64,000 nt of DNA from Oscillatoriaceae cyanobacterium M33_DOE_052 (GCA_015296065.1 DVDU01000235.1:23417-87416); one strand, 5' to 3'. Numbered from the stretch's first letter, positions 16,572-25,794 are shown. Numbers and translations are program-made. The notes: generated by a model not told the origin, from the sequence alone.

Positions 16572-16611
16572 GTGCAAATGACAAATGACAAATGACTAAT
16601 GACAAATGACT
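16572..16611 (+). repeat. Heptamer array in the leader of cpcS
   Basis: Repeats of the ACAAATG/ACTAATG heptamer run directly into the ATG at 16606, so the start codon itself is one of the heptamer ATGs. No separate ribosome-binding site is visible. Confidence 0.7.
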
Positions 16612-17127
16612 ATAGTAGATTTTTTTCAGCAAAGTGCTGGCAAATGGCTTTCCCAGCGCACCAGTCAAAACCTCAGTTCCATGCAATCCGTGGCGGGAAC
16701 TACAGACCTGTGGATTGAACCCCTAGGGGCGGACGATCGCGAAGTCGTCGAACTCCAAAGCAAATATGGCACAGACCCCGCCCTCTTCCAGTGCGGCGCC
16801 CGCATCCGATGGGAAACCAAACCCACCCTAGACAACCGCAAAGAATCCGGTGCCACAATTTTAGTCGCCCTCGGCAGCAAAGACAGCCCCCAAGAAGGCA
16901 AATTACTGCAAAAAAGCACCCTCAGCCCCACCACCGTCGGGGCCAGTCGCTACACGATCGGCACCGACGAAGCCGTAACCCTAATCACCGAATCCGATAC
17001 CATGTATGCCGAAGAGCGGCTCTGGTTCGCCTCCCCCAACCTCCGCCTGCGGACCAGCTTCATCAAACACAACAACGGCACCAACCTCGCATCCTTCTGC
17101 AGCGAAATTCGCATGGGCAACGCTTGA
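16606..17127 (+). CDS. cpcS: CpcS/CpeS-family phycobiliprotein lyase
   Basis: A 173-aa cytosolic lipocalin-fold lyase that attaches phycocyanobilin (or another bilin) to Cys-82-equivalent sites of phycobiliprotein subunits. Family signatures are MTIVDFFQQSAGKWLSQRT, LWIEPL, CGARIRWE, GSKDSPQEGKLL and the near-invariant YAEERLWFASPNLRLRTS, then SFCSEIRMG. Length is typical. Subtype is not resolved. It stands alone, followed by three tandem 36-base palindromic units and then a convergent gene. Confidence 0.88.
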   Translation: MTIVDFFQQSAGKWLSQRTSQNLSSMQSVAGTTDLWIEPLGADDREVVELQSKYGTDPALFQCGARIRWETKPTLDNRKESGATILVALGSKDSPQEGKLLQKSTLSPTTVGASRYTIGTDEAVTLITESDTMYAEERLWFASPNLRLRTSFIKHNNGTNLASFCSEIRMGNA

Positions 17128-17130
17128 CAA

Positions 17131-17238
17131 GGTTCGTAGTTGGGCTTTAGCCCAAAAAAACGAACAGGTTCGTAGTTGGGCTTCAGCCCAAAAAAACGAA
17201 CAGGTTCGTAGTTGGGCTTTAGCCCAAAAAAACCAACG
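17131..17238. repeat. Three tandem 36-bp palindromic units
   Basis: Units at 17131-17166, 17167-17202 and 17203-17238 are almost identical (GGTTCGTAGTTGGGCTTTAG, CCCAAAAAAACGAACA). Each has a TTGGGCTNNAGCCCAA hairpin, and CGAACA/GGTTCG pairs across unit borders. This is the tandem form of a stem-loop family dispersed over the window. It starts three bases after the cpcS stop and lies between convergent genes. The A-runs are on the wrong side for a standard plus-strand terminator. Confidence 0.88.
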
Positions 17239-17259
17239 GCCCCCATCTCCCCGTCCCCA

Positions 17260-18075
17260 TCACTCCCCAGAGCCACTCTCTAAAACAGCTTTCAACTTAG
17301 CGTAAACATCAGAGCTTTCTGGCTTAGGAATAAACTGGTGAATACTGCTAGGTTGCCCATCCTTGGCAAAAGTTTCCCCATAAGACACCAAATCTGCCAA
17401 AGCTCCGTCCGGGGCGATCGTCTCCGAAACCGGAGCCGGGGGATTATCCAGCCAGGGGTCTGGTAGCTCCTGGGAGACCTGTTGCTTTAACCCTTCCGAT
17501 ATTCCATTTTCCGGGATAGTAGCAGCAGTGGTACTAGCAGTTTGGCGGGTCGAAGTAGCAGCGGAAGCACGGCGGAGCAGAGCGAGGATTTCCTGAGCTG
17601 TGGTGACAGACCCACGCCAACCCAAATCATCCACAGACGTGGTATCAGACCCTGCATCAGTTGCCAGAGCTGGCTTTGGTGCCATTTCCCCATCATCCCC
17701 AAGGTTTTCACCCAAAGGAATCTGTGGGGAGAGAGTAGGGGCAACCCCCAGTGGTTGCCCCCCCAGTGGTTGCCCCTGCGTATCCTCAGAACCGTGATGA
17801 AACTTGCCGCACACGAGGCGTTCAAACTCGTGATTGAAGTGATAAAGCGGCTGTCCCCGACGCTTCCAAGTAGCTAAAATTTGGCTTACAGATATCACTT
17901 TGTAGCGTCCTTGATATAGGGCCTCAATCACAGCCAAGCGCAACCACTGGGGCGGATATTGTTGCAGCCACAGGGCCATCAATTCCTCCACCCCATCATG
18001 CGTCCGCTCAAAACTGTAATGCACCAGCAGTGCTGCCGCTTTAGCAGTTTCTGCCTGTTTTGCCCCATCTGTCAT
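17260..18075 (-). CDS. Conserved cyanobacterial protein of unknown function
   Basis: A 271-aa protein with an ordered N-terminal domain (about 1-95: AALLVHYSFERTHDGVEELM, WLRLAVIEALYQGRYKVISV, PLYHFNHEFERLVC) and a long low-complexity Pro, Gly, Ser and Thr-rich linker. A short C-terminal conserved motif SSIHQFIPKPESSDVYAKLK follows. The N-terminal part looks helical. I recognise the protein as a type seen in many cyanobacteria but know no function. The linker contains a tandem repeat (GGQPLG/GQPLG, about 17742-17775). Confidence 0.6.
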   Translation of the reverse strand: MTDGAKQAETAKAAALLVHYSFERTHDGVEELMALWLQQYPPQWLRLAVIEALYQGRYKVISVSQILATWKRRGQPLYHFNHEFERLVCGKFHHGSEDTQGQPLGGQPLGVAPTLSPQIPLGENLGDDGEMAPKPALATDAGSDTTSVDDLGWRGSVTTAQEILALLRRASAATSTRQTASTTAATIPENGISEGLKQQVSQELPDPWLDNPPAPVSETIAPDGALADLVSYGETFAKDGQPSSIHQFIPKPESSDVYAKLKAVLESGSGE

Positions 18076-18272
18076 GTGGATTGCTTGCGCTCATCAGCTA
18101 GTCGCTCGATATTGTAGAGTTGAAAACTGGAATTGGGTAGGGCACTATAGCAGTGATTTTTTCGGGGGAGGGTTGCACCAGTGCCCAGGAAACTATACAA
18201 TTGCTGCCACCAGACTGCTTTTACCAGAGTTACCGGACCCTTACCGGTTGATAAATACCCCCATCAAAACTG

Positions 18273-19199
18273 ATGACAACTGCTTATTCCCTAGTCATCC
18301 CCATTTTCAACGAAGAGGCAATTATCCCCGAACTCTGGAACCGCCTAGGGGCAGTAATCCCCACCCTTGACGGCGACACCGAAGTGATTTTCGTCAATGA
18401 TGGCAGTTATGACTCATCCCTAGACATCCTCACCCAACTGGCCCAACAGCACCCCGAAATCAAAGTTATCGCCCTGTCGAGAAATTTTGGGCATCAATGC
18501 GCGATCGCTGCCGGTATCGACCACGCCCAAGGTCAAGCAGTCATCCTCATGGACGGAGACCTACAAGACCCCCCCGAAGCCATTCCCACCTTTATCAGCC
18601 ATTGGCAACAAGGATATCACGTCGTTTATGCCATCCGCACCAAACGCAAAGAATCATTGCCCAAACGGCTCGCCTTTAAAACCTTCTATCGCCTCCACCA
18701 CCTCCTATCCGGTATCGATATCCCCCTCGATGCAGGCATCTTTTCCCTAATGGATAGAAAAGTCATCCTTGCCCTCCGCCAAATGCCCGAACGCAACAAA
18801 TACATCAGCGGTTTAAGAGCCTACGCCGGATTTCGCCAAACCGGCGTCATCATTGAGCGAGGACATCGCTACAGCGGCGAGCCCCGCGTCACCATCTTAA
18901 AACTCTTCAAACTCGCCTTTGATGGCATTTTCGCCTTTTCCAACATCCCCCTCAAACTAGCCACCTATCTCGGCTTAGTCTGCGCCACATCTTCTTTTAT
19001 CCTAGGCATCATTGGCTTATACTACAAATTTATTTTAGGTCGAGTATTTCTCTCCTGGGCTTACGGCTTAACCACCACATTCTTTATGGGAGGCATCCAG
19101 TTAATATTCCTCGGCATCATCGGCGAATATATCGGACGCATCTACGATGAAGTCAAGCAAAGACCTTACTACATTATAGCAGATAAAATTAACTTCTGA
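18273..19199 (+). CDS. Family 2 glycosyltransferase, DPMS/GtrB type
   Basis: A 308-aa membrane-bound glycosyltransferase. The GT-A domain has SLVIPIFNEEAIIPELW, FVNDGSYDSS, ALSRNFGHQCAIAAG and DGDLQDPPE (the DxD-type metal site). Two C-terminal transmembrane helices (LATYLGLVCATSSFILGIIG and TTFFMGGIQLIFLGIIGEYI) precede GRIYDEVKQRPYYI, as in GtrB and ArnC. It is expected to transfer a sugar to a polyprenyl phosphate on the cytoplasmic face. A membrane protein starts 5 bases downstream, the likely partner using the lipid-linked sugar. Confidence 0.9.
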   Translation: MTTAYSLVIPIFNEEAIIPELWNRLGAVIPTLDGDTEVIFVNDGSYDSSLDILTQLAQQHPEIKVIALSRNFGHQCAIAAGIDHAQGQAVILMDGDLQDPPEAIPTFISHWQQGYHVVYAIRTKRKESLPKRLAFKTFYRLHHLLSGIDIPLDAGIFSLMDRKVILALRQMPERNKYISGLRAYAGFRQTGVIIERGHRYSGEPRVTILKLFKLAFDGIFAFSNIPLKLATYLGLVCATSSFILGIIGLYYKFILGRVFLSWAYGLTTTFFMGGIQLIFLGIIGEYIGRIYDEVKQRPYYIIADKINF

Positions 19200-19203
19200 T
19201 TAC

Positions 19204-21069
19204 ATGAAAATCACCAAAAACCCAGAAACATGGCAACAAATAGCAATTTTTATCTTACTGACCATTCCCGCCATAGCCCTGGGATATTTAATCAGCCAAA
19301 ACAGCGTCAACGTCCCATTCGGCGACCAGTGGGATAACGCCGCCGTTGTGATAAACAAATTCTCAGAAGGCACCCTATCGTTTGCCGACTTAATCGCCCA
19401 GCACAACGAAAGCCGGAAATTTTTCCCCAGGTTAATTTTCCTAGGATTAGCTTATCTGACAAATTGGGACGTGCGCTATGAGATGCTATTAATATTTCTC
19501 CTCGCCTGCATCGTCTCATTTAACATCTTTTGGCTGATAAGGCACACAGTCCAGAAACCGGGTTTATTCCCCAAGTTTCAGTTGATGGCGATAAATATCG
19601 AGATAAACCCGGTTTCTTTATTTGCTTTCTTAGCATTTTTAGCCAACTTGCTAATTTTTTCTCCCATCCAGTATGAAAACTTGCTCTGGGGCATCCAAGT
19701 TGTCGTTTTCATTCCCATAGCCTGCATCACCACCAGCTTAGTCATTACCTATTCCCAACTAAATTCTATCTCAAAATTTGCCATTTGCGCCCTTTTAGCC
19801 ACATTTAGCACCTTTTCCTATGCCAACGGACTGCTATGCTGGGTAGTAGTGCTGCCCGCCCTCGCCCTCGCAAAATCCTGGTCAGAGTTTTGGCAAAAAA
19901 AATGGCTAATTGCCGGATGGGTAGCCGGTTTTGCCGCTAATACTGCCTTTTATTTTTACAATTATCACAAACCCCACGGACATCCAGATTTTGTTCTAGG
20001 TTTAGACAATATCCACAAATTAGCCCAGTATTTTCTCTCTTTTCTGGGGAGTCCCTTGGGATTACAGGTAGCCGATAAAGGCTTAAATCAAGTTTTAACC
20101 GCTACCACCACCATTGGGGGTGTAATCATACTCCTGTTTGGTGGAGTTGTGGCATATATATTATGGCACTGGCGGGATAATTCCTTGCTCCATAATGCGG
20201 CGGGATGGTTAGTTATTGCCGCCTATACCATCATCAGTGGCTTAATCACGGCTTTAGGTAGGGTTGGGTTTGGGGTCGAACAATCCCTTTCTCCCAGATA
20301 TACCACATTCTCATTATATCTCATTGTTTCCCTGATTCCCCTACTGACGATTATTAGCCACCACTGGCACTCATCACGCAAAAATAGGCAAATTATCACC
20401 AAGATTGCTTCATTATTCCTGGTGACAATTTTAATTTGGTTACAATTCCATACTTTTGCCTACGCTACTCACCAGATGAACGGGATGCGGCAAAGCCGTC
20501 TGCAAGGAAAAGCCTGTTTGATGCTGGCAAATCTTCAATTTCACCATCAATGCTTGCAAAAAAATGTTTACCAGCTTCTCAACCCAGATAACAATTATGT
20601 GGTGAATCTGGACTTTTACGATAAACTCAATAAGCTGGACAAGTTCGGCTTTGTGCAGCCCGGATTAATATCCAGTGGCAATATCAATGAAATTACCGCT
20701 CCCACCTCACCTGATAATAGCGGCTGGATGGATGACATTGACCAACAAGAAGCATCTAATTATATCGCTAGGGGTTGGGCTTTTTTGCCAGAGAGAAAAG
20801 AGCCAGCAGATGCTATTATTCTCACGTATGAAATTGCCGGTCAAGAACCGACAATTTTTGAATTTAATCAGAGCTGGTTTCCTCGGCCAGATGTGGCGGC
20901 ACAGATAGGTTATCATAAAGATGATAGTTTTCTCGGCTGGAAGGCGGAATTTGCCGCAAGCCAACTGCCCCCAGGGGAGGTAAAAATCACGGCTTGGGCG
21001 TTTGACGCAACCATAGGTAAGGCTTTTCAGCTTTCTGGCTCGCAAATTATCAATAATTCAAAAAACTAG
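19204..21069 (+). CDS. Polytopic GT-C-like membrane protein with C-terminal lumenal domain
   Basis: A 621-aa protein with about ten hydrophobic segments (first IAIFILLTIPAIALGYLI) and a C-terminal soluble beta-rich domain from about 505 (WMDDIDQQ, GWAFLPERKEPADAIIL, then PPGEVKITAWAFDA). The early loop QWDNAAVVINKFSEGTLSFA, followed by QHNESRKFFPRL, resembles large membrane glycosyltransferases and polysaccharide or lipid-linked sugar enzymes. Its immediate position after a polyprenyl-phosphate glycosyltransferase gene supports sugar transfer outside the membrane. The family name is not certain. An AGAAACC-type palindrome sits in frame at 19553-19617 and encodes part of a loop. Confidence 0.6.
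   Translation: MKITKNPETWQQIAIFILLTIPAIALGYLISQNSVNVPFGDQWDNAAVVINKFSEGTLSFADLIAQHNESRKFFPRLIFLGLAYLTNWDVRYEMLLIFLLACIVSFNIFWLIRHTVQKPGLFPKFQLMAINIEINPVSLFAFLAFLANLLIFSPIQYENLLWGIQVVVFIPIACITTSLVITYSQLNSISKFAICALLATFSTFSYANGLLCWVVVLPALALAKSWSEFWQKKWLIAGWVAGFAANTAFYFYNYHKPHGHPDFVLGLDNIHKLAQYFLSFLGSPLGLQVADKGLNQVLTATTTIGGVIILLFGGVVAYILWHWRDNSLLHNAAGWLVIAAYTIISGLITALGRVGFGVEQSLSPRYTTFSLYLIVSLIPLLTIISHHWHSSRKNRQIITKIASLFLVTILIWLQFHTFAYATHQMNGMRQSRLQGKACLMLANLQFHHQCLQKNVYQLLNPDNNYVVNLDFYDKLNKLDKFGFVQPGLISSGNINEITAPTSPDNSGWMDDIDQQEASNYIARGWAFLPERKEPADAIILTYEIAGQEPTIFEFNQSWFPRPDVAAQIGYHKDDSFLGWKAEFAASQLPPGEVKITAWAFDATIGKAFQLSGSQIINNSKN
19553..19617. repeat. Inverted repeat inside a coding region
   Basis: Arms 19553-19566 (AGAAACCGGGTTTA) and 19604-19617 are perfect 14-bp reverse complements. 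The same AGAAACC-GGTTTCT family occurs between genes at 36312-36376 and 57901-57936. Here it is read in frame within the membrane protein. Confidence 0.75.
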
Positions 21070-21084
21070 CCAAATTAGATACTT

Positions 21085-21882
21085 ATGGAAATTCTCAATA
21101 GCTATGTGAAATCCGCTCCCACCATTGCTAATGCGGTGAATATTTTTCAGGGAGAATGGGCGGCACAATTACCGGGAGATTTGGCTCCCTTAACGGGGGG
21201 TAAGTTTAAAATGTTTCAGGATAAGCGTATCCCTTGGGCGGTGGAGCAATTGGGTGGCATTGAAGGCAAACGGGTTTTAGAAATTGGTCCCCTGGAAGCG
21301 GGGCATACTTATCAATTGGAAAAATTTGGGGCTAGGGAAATTATCGCGGTGGAGGCGAATACTCGCGCTTATCTGAAATGTTTGATTGTGAAGGAGATTT
21401 TGGGGTTACAGAGATCGCGTTTTCTCTGCGGCGACTGTGGCGAATATTTACGAGAGAATCAAGAGGAAAGATTTGATGTGGTTTTTGCCAGTGGGATTCT
21501 GTATCATTTGCTGCATCCGGTGGAGTTTATTGGATTACTAGCGGGGGTGACGGATGCAGTGTTTATCTGGACTCATTATTATGATGGGGAAGTGGTGGCG
21601 AATAATGTTAATATAGTCGATAAGTTTGGCTCTGTAGAGGAGGCAGAGTATGGAGGATTTCGCCATAAGCTGTACCGCTATGGGTATCAAGGTGCTTTAG
21701 AGTCGGCGGGTTTTTGTGGGGGGAGCAATTCTTTTAGTTACTGGATGAGGCGAGAGGATATTTTGGGCGCTTTGGCACATTTTGGGTTGACGGAGATGGT
21801 GATTAATTTTGAGCAACCAGAACACCCCCACGGGCCTTGTTTTGCAGTAATGGCACGGCGGCGGATTGGTGTAAAAATCTAA
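21085..21882 (+). CDS. Class I SAM-dependent methyltransferase
   Basis: A 265-aa protein with a Rossmann-type SAM-binding domain: KRVLEIGPLEAGHTYQLEKF is motif I (with GPLEAG instead of GxGxG), EIIAVEANTRAYLKC is motif II and FDVVFASGILYHLLHPVEF is the post-II/III region. The substrate is unknown. It is the third gene of an apparent operon with the GT2 and GT-C-like genes (15 bases downstream), so methylation of a surface glycan or its lipid carrier is a reasonable guess. A strong terminator follows. Confidence 0.78.
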   Translation: MEILNSYVKSAPTIANAVNIFQGEWAAQLPGDLAPLTGGKFKMFQDKRIPWAVEQLGGIEGKRVLEIGPLEAGHTYQLEKFGAREIIAVEANTRAYLKCLIVKEILGLQRSRFLCGDCGEYLRENQEERFDVVFASGILYHLLHPVEFIGLLAGVTDAVFIWTHYYDGEVVANNVNIVDKFGSVEEAEYGGFRHKLYRYGYQGALESAGFCGGSNSFSYWMRREDILGALAHFGLTEMVINFEQPEHPHGPCFAVMARRRIGVKI

Positions 21883-21885
21883 TAT

Positions 21886-21925
21886 TGTAGGTTGGGTTGA
21901 GGAAGGAAACCCAACCTACATTTTT
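21886..21925 (+). terminator. Rho-independent terminator
   Basis: A perfect 13-bp stem (TGTAGGTTGGGTT at 21886-21898, complement at 21908-21920) with a 9-base loop, followed by five T. It ends the glycan/methyltransferase operon just before ruvB. Confidence 0.8.
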
Positions 21926-21968
21926 AAGGCGGCGGTGAATTTTAAGCGGGAAATGGGATAATACAGAT

Positions 21969-23102
21969 ATGGCGATAATTTCTTCTCAAAATCAATCTCC
22001 TGAACCGAAGCGGCGGCGGGGGGGTGCGGAAAAATCGGCTGGTGAGGTTTCCCTGAAGATGAAGCCTAGGGATTCTTCTTTGTTGCAAGGGGAAGCGACG
22101 GAGGAGGAGCGAGATAGAAATCAGTTGGAAGAGGGGATTAGGCCAAAAAGTTTGGCGGATTATATCGGGCAAAAGGATTTAAAACAGGTATTGGAAATTG
22201 GGATTGCGGCGGCGAAATCTCGGGGGGAACCGTTGGATCATTTGCTGTTGTATGGACCGCCGGGATTGGGGAAGACGACGATGGCGGTGATTTTGGCGGC
22301 GGAGATGGGGGTTAGTTGTAAAATTACGACGGCGCCTGCTTTGGAGCGTCCCCGGGATATTGTGGGTTTGCTGGTGAATTTGCAACCGGGGGATGTGCTG
22401 TTTATTGATGAAATTCACCGGTTAAGTCGGATGACGGAGGAGATTTTGTATCCGGCGATGGAGGATGGCCGGGTTGATATTACCATTGGCAAGGGTTCGA
22501 GTGCGCGGATGCGGAGTTTGCCGTTACATCCGTTTACCCTGGTGGGGGCGACGACGAAGGTGGGGGCGTTGACTTCGCCATTGCGCGATCGCTTCGGATT
22601 GATTCAAAGATTGCGGTTTTATGAAGTAGAAGAGTTAACGCAAGTAGTGTTGAGAACCGCGTCAATTCTGCAAATTGCCATTAACGAACCGGGAGCCGCA
22701 GAAATTGCTCGTCGGGCTCGGGGTACGCCACGCATTGCCAACCGCCTGCTCAAACGAGTGCGAGACTACGCCCAGGTAAAAGCACCCGGGGAAATCACCG
22801 CAGAGGTGGCGGCGGCGGCCCTGGAATTATTCCAGGTAGATTTTTGGGGGTTAGATTGGACGGACCGGCGGTTGCTCACCGTGATGATTGAAAATTTTAA
22901 CGGCGGTCCGGTGGGTTTGGAGACTCTCGCGGCGGCGACGGGAGAGGACGCCCAAACAATTGAGGAGGTTTACGAGCCCTATTTACTCCAAGTGGGGTTG
23001 CTCAACCGCACTCATCGGGGGCGCATCGCCACCCCTGCAGCTTGGAAGCATTTGGGGTATAAACCGCCAGAAGCACAACTATCCCTATTTGCTGACCGGT
23101 GA
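21969..23102 (+). CDS. ruvB: Holliday junction branch migration helicase RuvB
   Basis: A 377-aa AAA+ ATPase driving branch migration with RuvA at recombination intermediates. Motifs: [15 protein letters not shown], Walker A GPPGLGKT at 96-103, Walker B FIDEIH at 146-150, sensor [19 protein letters not shown] and the C-terminal winged-helix segment with [15 protein letters not shown] and [15 protein letters not shown]. An N-terminal extension of about 45 residues is usual in cyanobacteria. It ends five bases before the convergent amidase gene, so the two share their 3' space. Confidence 0.97.
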   Translation: MAIISSQNQSPEPKRRRGGAEKSAGEVSLKMKPRDSSLLQGEATEEERDRNQLEEGIRPKSLADYIGQKDLKQVLEIGIAAAKSRGEPLDHLLLYGPPGLGKTTMAVILAAEMGVSCKITTAPALERPRDIVGLLVNLQPGDVLFIDEIHRLSRMTEEILYPAMEDGRVDITIGKGSSARMRSLPLHPFTLVGATTKVGALTSPLRDRFGLIQRLRFYEVEELTQVVLRTASILQIAINEPGAAEIARRARGTPRIANRLLKRVRDYAQVKAPGEITAEVAAAALELFQVDFWGLDWTDRRLLTVMIENFNGGPVGLETLAAATGEDAQTIEEVYEPYLLQVGLLNRTHRGRIATPAAWKHLGYKPPEAQLSLFADR

Positions 23103-23107
23103 CAGAA

Positions 23108-24901
23108 TTAGCGCCCAGCCTGAGCGTAGCGCATGATGCCCCGAGCGATCGCCTGCGCCATCCGCTGACGCTGGGCCGGGTCCGCGAGCATCCGTGCATC
23201 ATCGCGACCGGTGACAAAACCCATTTCCACTAACACAGCGGGCATATTGGTATGGCGTAGGACGTAAAAACGGGCTCGCCGCACGCCCCGATCGCTCACA
23301 TCAAAGCTCTCCAAAATGCTGCGGTGGATATATTCCGCCAGATTGCGACCACTTTCATAATAGTAAGTCTCAATCCCATTCACATCTGGGCGACTCATAT
23401 CAATGGCATTAGAGTGGATGCTGACGAATAAATCGGCATTAACCCGATTCGCCATTACCGTGCGGGGCTCTAGTTCCACATCCCGATCGTCCCGACGGGT
23501 CAAAACCGCCTGCATCCCATTCTGCTGGAGAATCGCCGCCACCTGCAGTCCCACATCCAAATTAACATCCTTTTCGCGCAGTCCGCCGATGCCGATCGCC
23601 CCCGCATCGCTGCCCCCATGTCCAGGGTCCACCACAATCACCACCCGCTGGTTAGGAAGACGGGGATAATCAGGCTCAGACACTGGTCTTGGTGGATTAT
23701 TCACGGGATAGGTGGGTGAAGAATCTGGTGGCGGCACATCAGGAGGCGTCACCGCTACCGAGCCGGGGCGCACTTGCAGGGATAATTGCTGGGCACTAGG
23801 TTGATTCACGCCCAAAATTTCTACCCCCGCTCCGGGCTGTAGCAACAAAGTCACACTATTGGGTTTATCCTGACGTTGGCGCACCCACAACACCGGAGAA
23901 CCCGAACCACCTCTGGGTAAATCCACATCTTCAGCTAAATTGGCTGAGTAAATCGTGATGCCATAGGCAGCAGTCTGGCGGTCCCAGCCGCTAGTGAAAG
24001 TGAGGGGTTTATCAGCGCGTACCACCAATTCTGTGCCATTGTTGCGCAACTGCACAGATTCGATCGTGGCAGTTCCCCCCTGTCCCGCCAAGGTTGGAGG
24101 CGTCGAACCCTTGGGCCACAGCAGCACCCCACCATTACTGCTCACCTGCGTTTCCCAATCTTGACCCCGATTGCCCATATTCAGGGTGACACGAGTTACC
24201 GGGGGAGAACTGGAGATTTGCATCACTTGCAGACGTTCCACGCCGAAGCTGTTCACCGCTCGATTGCGGCTACCCAAACTTGGGGATATGGTGACTCCCG
24301 TCAAATCCACGCTCATCCACGAGCGATCGCTCGCCTGCTTCACATCAATCTCGGGCGGACGCCCAGAAGTTTGCAGCACAATCCCCGTATCCCCCACTTG
24401 GATATCCTGTAACAGCGTACTCGCCGCCGCAATTTCCCCGCGATTCGGGGTTGGCATCGTCCTCCCACTTCCCGCATCGATCCTTTGGGGAGAAGGTAAT
24501 TCCACCGTCCAAGATTCCGCCGACAAACCCCGGAATTTGACCTGATTGGGGTCAATGGTGTAACCGTTGGCCAATTCCACCACAATCCGCGCCGTCCGCG
24601 AGTCCACCTGACCCACTCTAATTTCCCGAATCGCTCCCCCTACGCGCTGGCTCTGGCGGATATTACCCAAAGTCGTCCCTGGCAAGTCAATCACCAAACG
24701 CACTGGATCGGCAATAAGCTGAGCTTGGGGCTGCACGCCGCCAGCGGTGACAAAAGAAAGCTGATTTCCGGCAGATTGAAAGCGCCACGATTGGAGGACA
24801 GCCGCCTCAGCGGGAGCAGCGGCGAGAAAGGCACCCACAATACCAGGTAGCAACCAGTGCCTGAGAAGCGTTTTACCCACTTTGGTGTTCATCGGACCCA
24901 T
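23108..24901 (-). CDS. amiC: AMIN-domain N-acetylmuramoyl-L-alanine amidase (AmiC type)
   Basis: A 597-aa periplasmic peptidoglycan hydrolase. An N-terminal signal peptide (LLRHWLLPGIVGAFLAAAPA) precedes two AMIN domains (about 38-125 and 165-280) that bind septal cell wall. A Pro-rich linker leads to the Amidase_3 zinc domain from about 420, with DPGHGGSDAGAIG (zinc His), Glu in LREKDVNLDV, DLFVSIHSNA and the catalytic Glu in VLVEMGFVTG. It cleaves the amide between MurNAc and L-Ala; in filamentous cyanobacteria such enzymes also drill septal nanopores. Two in-frame ATGs (24901 and 24892) are possible starts. Confidence 0.93.
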   Translation of the reverse strand: MGPMNTKVGKTLLRHWLLPGIVGAFLAAAPAEAAVLQSWRFQSAGNQLSFVTAGGVQPQAQLIADPVRLVIDLPGTTLGNIRQSQRVGGAIREIRVGQVDSRTARIVVELANGYTIDPNQVKFRGLSAESWTVELPSPQRIDAGSGRTMPTPNRGEIAAASTLLQDIQVGDTGIVLQTSGRPPEIDVKQASDRSWMSVDLTGVTISPSLGSRNRAVNSFGVERLQVMQISSSPPVTRVTLNMGNRGQDWETQVSSNGGVLLWPKGSTPPTLAGQGGTATIESVQLRNNGTELVVRADKPLTFTSGWDRQTAAYGITIYSANLAEDVDLPRGGSGSPVLWVRQRQDKPNSVTLLLQPGAGVEILGVNQPSAQQLSLQVRPGSVAVTPPDVPPPDSSPTYPVNNPPRPVSEPDYPRLPNQRVVIVVDPGHGGSDAGAIGIGGLREKDVNLDVGLQVAAILQQNGMQAVLTRRDDRDVELEPRTVMANRVNADLFVSIHSNAIDMSRPDVNGIETYYYESGRNLAEYIHRSILESFDVSDRGVRRARFYVLRHTNMPAVLVEMGFVTGRDDARMLADPAQRQRMAQAIARGIMRYAQAGR

Positions 24902-25794
24902 TAATCTTTAACCTCTGTACTTCTTGTTAAGTAAAAGAGTGTACGCGCTTTTGATGGAGCGCGAACACCCCGGTAAATATTTATTCTGTAAATTTTTCGA
25001 TAATTTTTAATCCCTATCGAAAATCAACCCGCCCAGCTTTGAATTTAACTTGCTAGTAGAAACCAGATAAAAAACCCTGCAATTCTTGATTCATAGCCAC
25101 AAATTTAAGTGAGAAACTCATGGGGTAGGTGCGGATGAGGGGTATATGGCAGTGGGAATGTCACCCCTCAATGATACTTGTTCCTTGTCCTTGGTCATTT
25201 GTCAAAAGTCCTTTGGTAGGGGCGAGAAAGCGAATCGCCCCTACAAGGGACTAGCGGACTGGCGGACAAATTGCCTTGGGACTAGGGACTAAGGGACTTG
25301 CGGACAAATCACCAGCTTATGTTAGGGCTCAAGAAAAATCAGATTTCACTTTACCATTGAATTGGGTTGAAACTGGTTGGCCTGCTTCTGTGGGGGCGAT
25401 GGGTCGCCCCTAGATATGAAACCGGGGCAGTACCCCCGGCTTACACTCTTCGGTCTTACGCCAGCATCACTTCGGGATATCACCCTGCAATAGGGATGAT
25501 TTTTCTGGTTAAAGGTTTCTTTCAGGTTTAGCGAGCAAAGCCGTGACCGCGCCCCAGATTGGTTTGGGGCAGCCAGTAGTATTGCCCTCCTGCTTTGGTT
25601 TCGTATCTGGTTACGCCTTGTCTGCAATTCCATCCGGAGGGAAAAACTGTCCCCCAATTGGGTGCGGCGATCGTGGTGATGCTATCCCCAACCCCCCCAA
25701 GGGTAATTTAAAATTGCCATCAACCCCAAAGGGAATGGCATCTGTTGCCACTACTGGTAAGGGTTGATATCAGAAATGGCCTTGGGTAACTTAA
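24902..25794. other. Long intergenic region with hairpins and degenerate repeats
   Basis: Nearly 900 bases without an intact gene. A GTAGGGGCGA/TCGCCCCTAC stem-loop lies at 25216-25244 and a related GGGGCGA/TCGCCCC pair at about 25393-25410. Degenerate CTAGGGACT/GCGGACAAAT repeats occur at about 25247-25310. A coding-looking fragment is on the minus strand at 25528-25764. No tRNA or known riboswitch was recognised. Confidence 0.5.
25528..25764 (-). pseudogene. Coding-like fragment without start codon
   Basis: The minus strand is open for about 78 codons and ends with TAA at 25528. Its translation has a protein-like composition: AIPFGVDGNFKLPLGGVG, ITTIAAPNWGTVFPSGWNCR, then QYYWLPQTNLGRGHGFAR. 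A TGA closes the frame on its upstream side and there is no ATG; only a GTG near 25744 could start it. I do not recognise the protein. It may be a gene remnant or a chance frame. Confidence 0.3.

Noticed and set aside
17131..17238. Short CRISPR array (three regular repeats)
   Set aside because: The 36-base period has no variable spacer; the whole unit is repeated and belongs to a dispersed stem-loop family.
24902..25794. tRNA or riboswitch in the long intergenic region
   Set aside because: Searched by eye for a CCA-ended cloverleaf, GTTCRA-type T loop and common riboswitch cores; none fit. The hairpins present are simple repeats.
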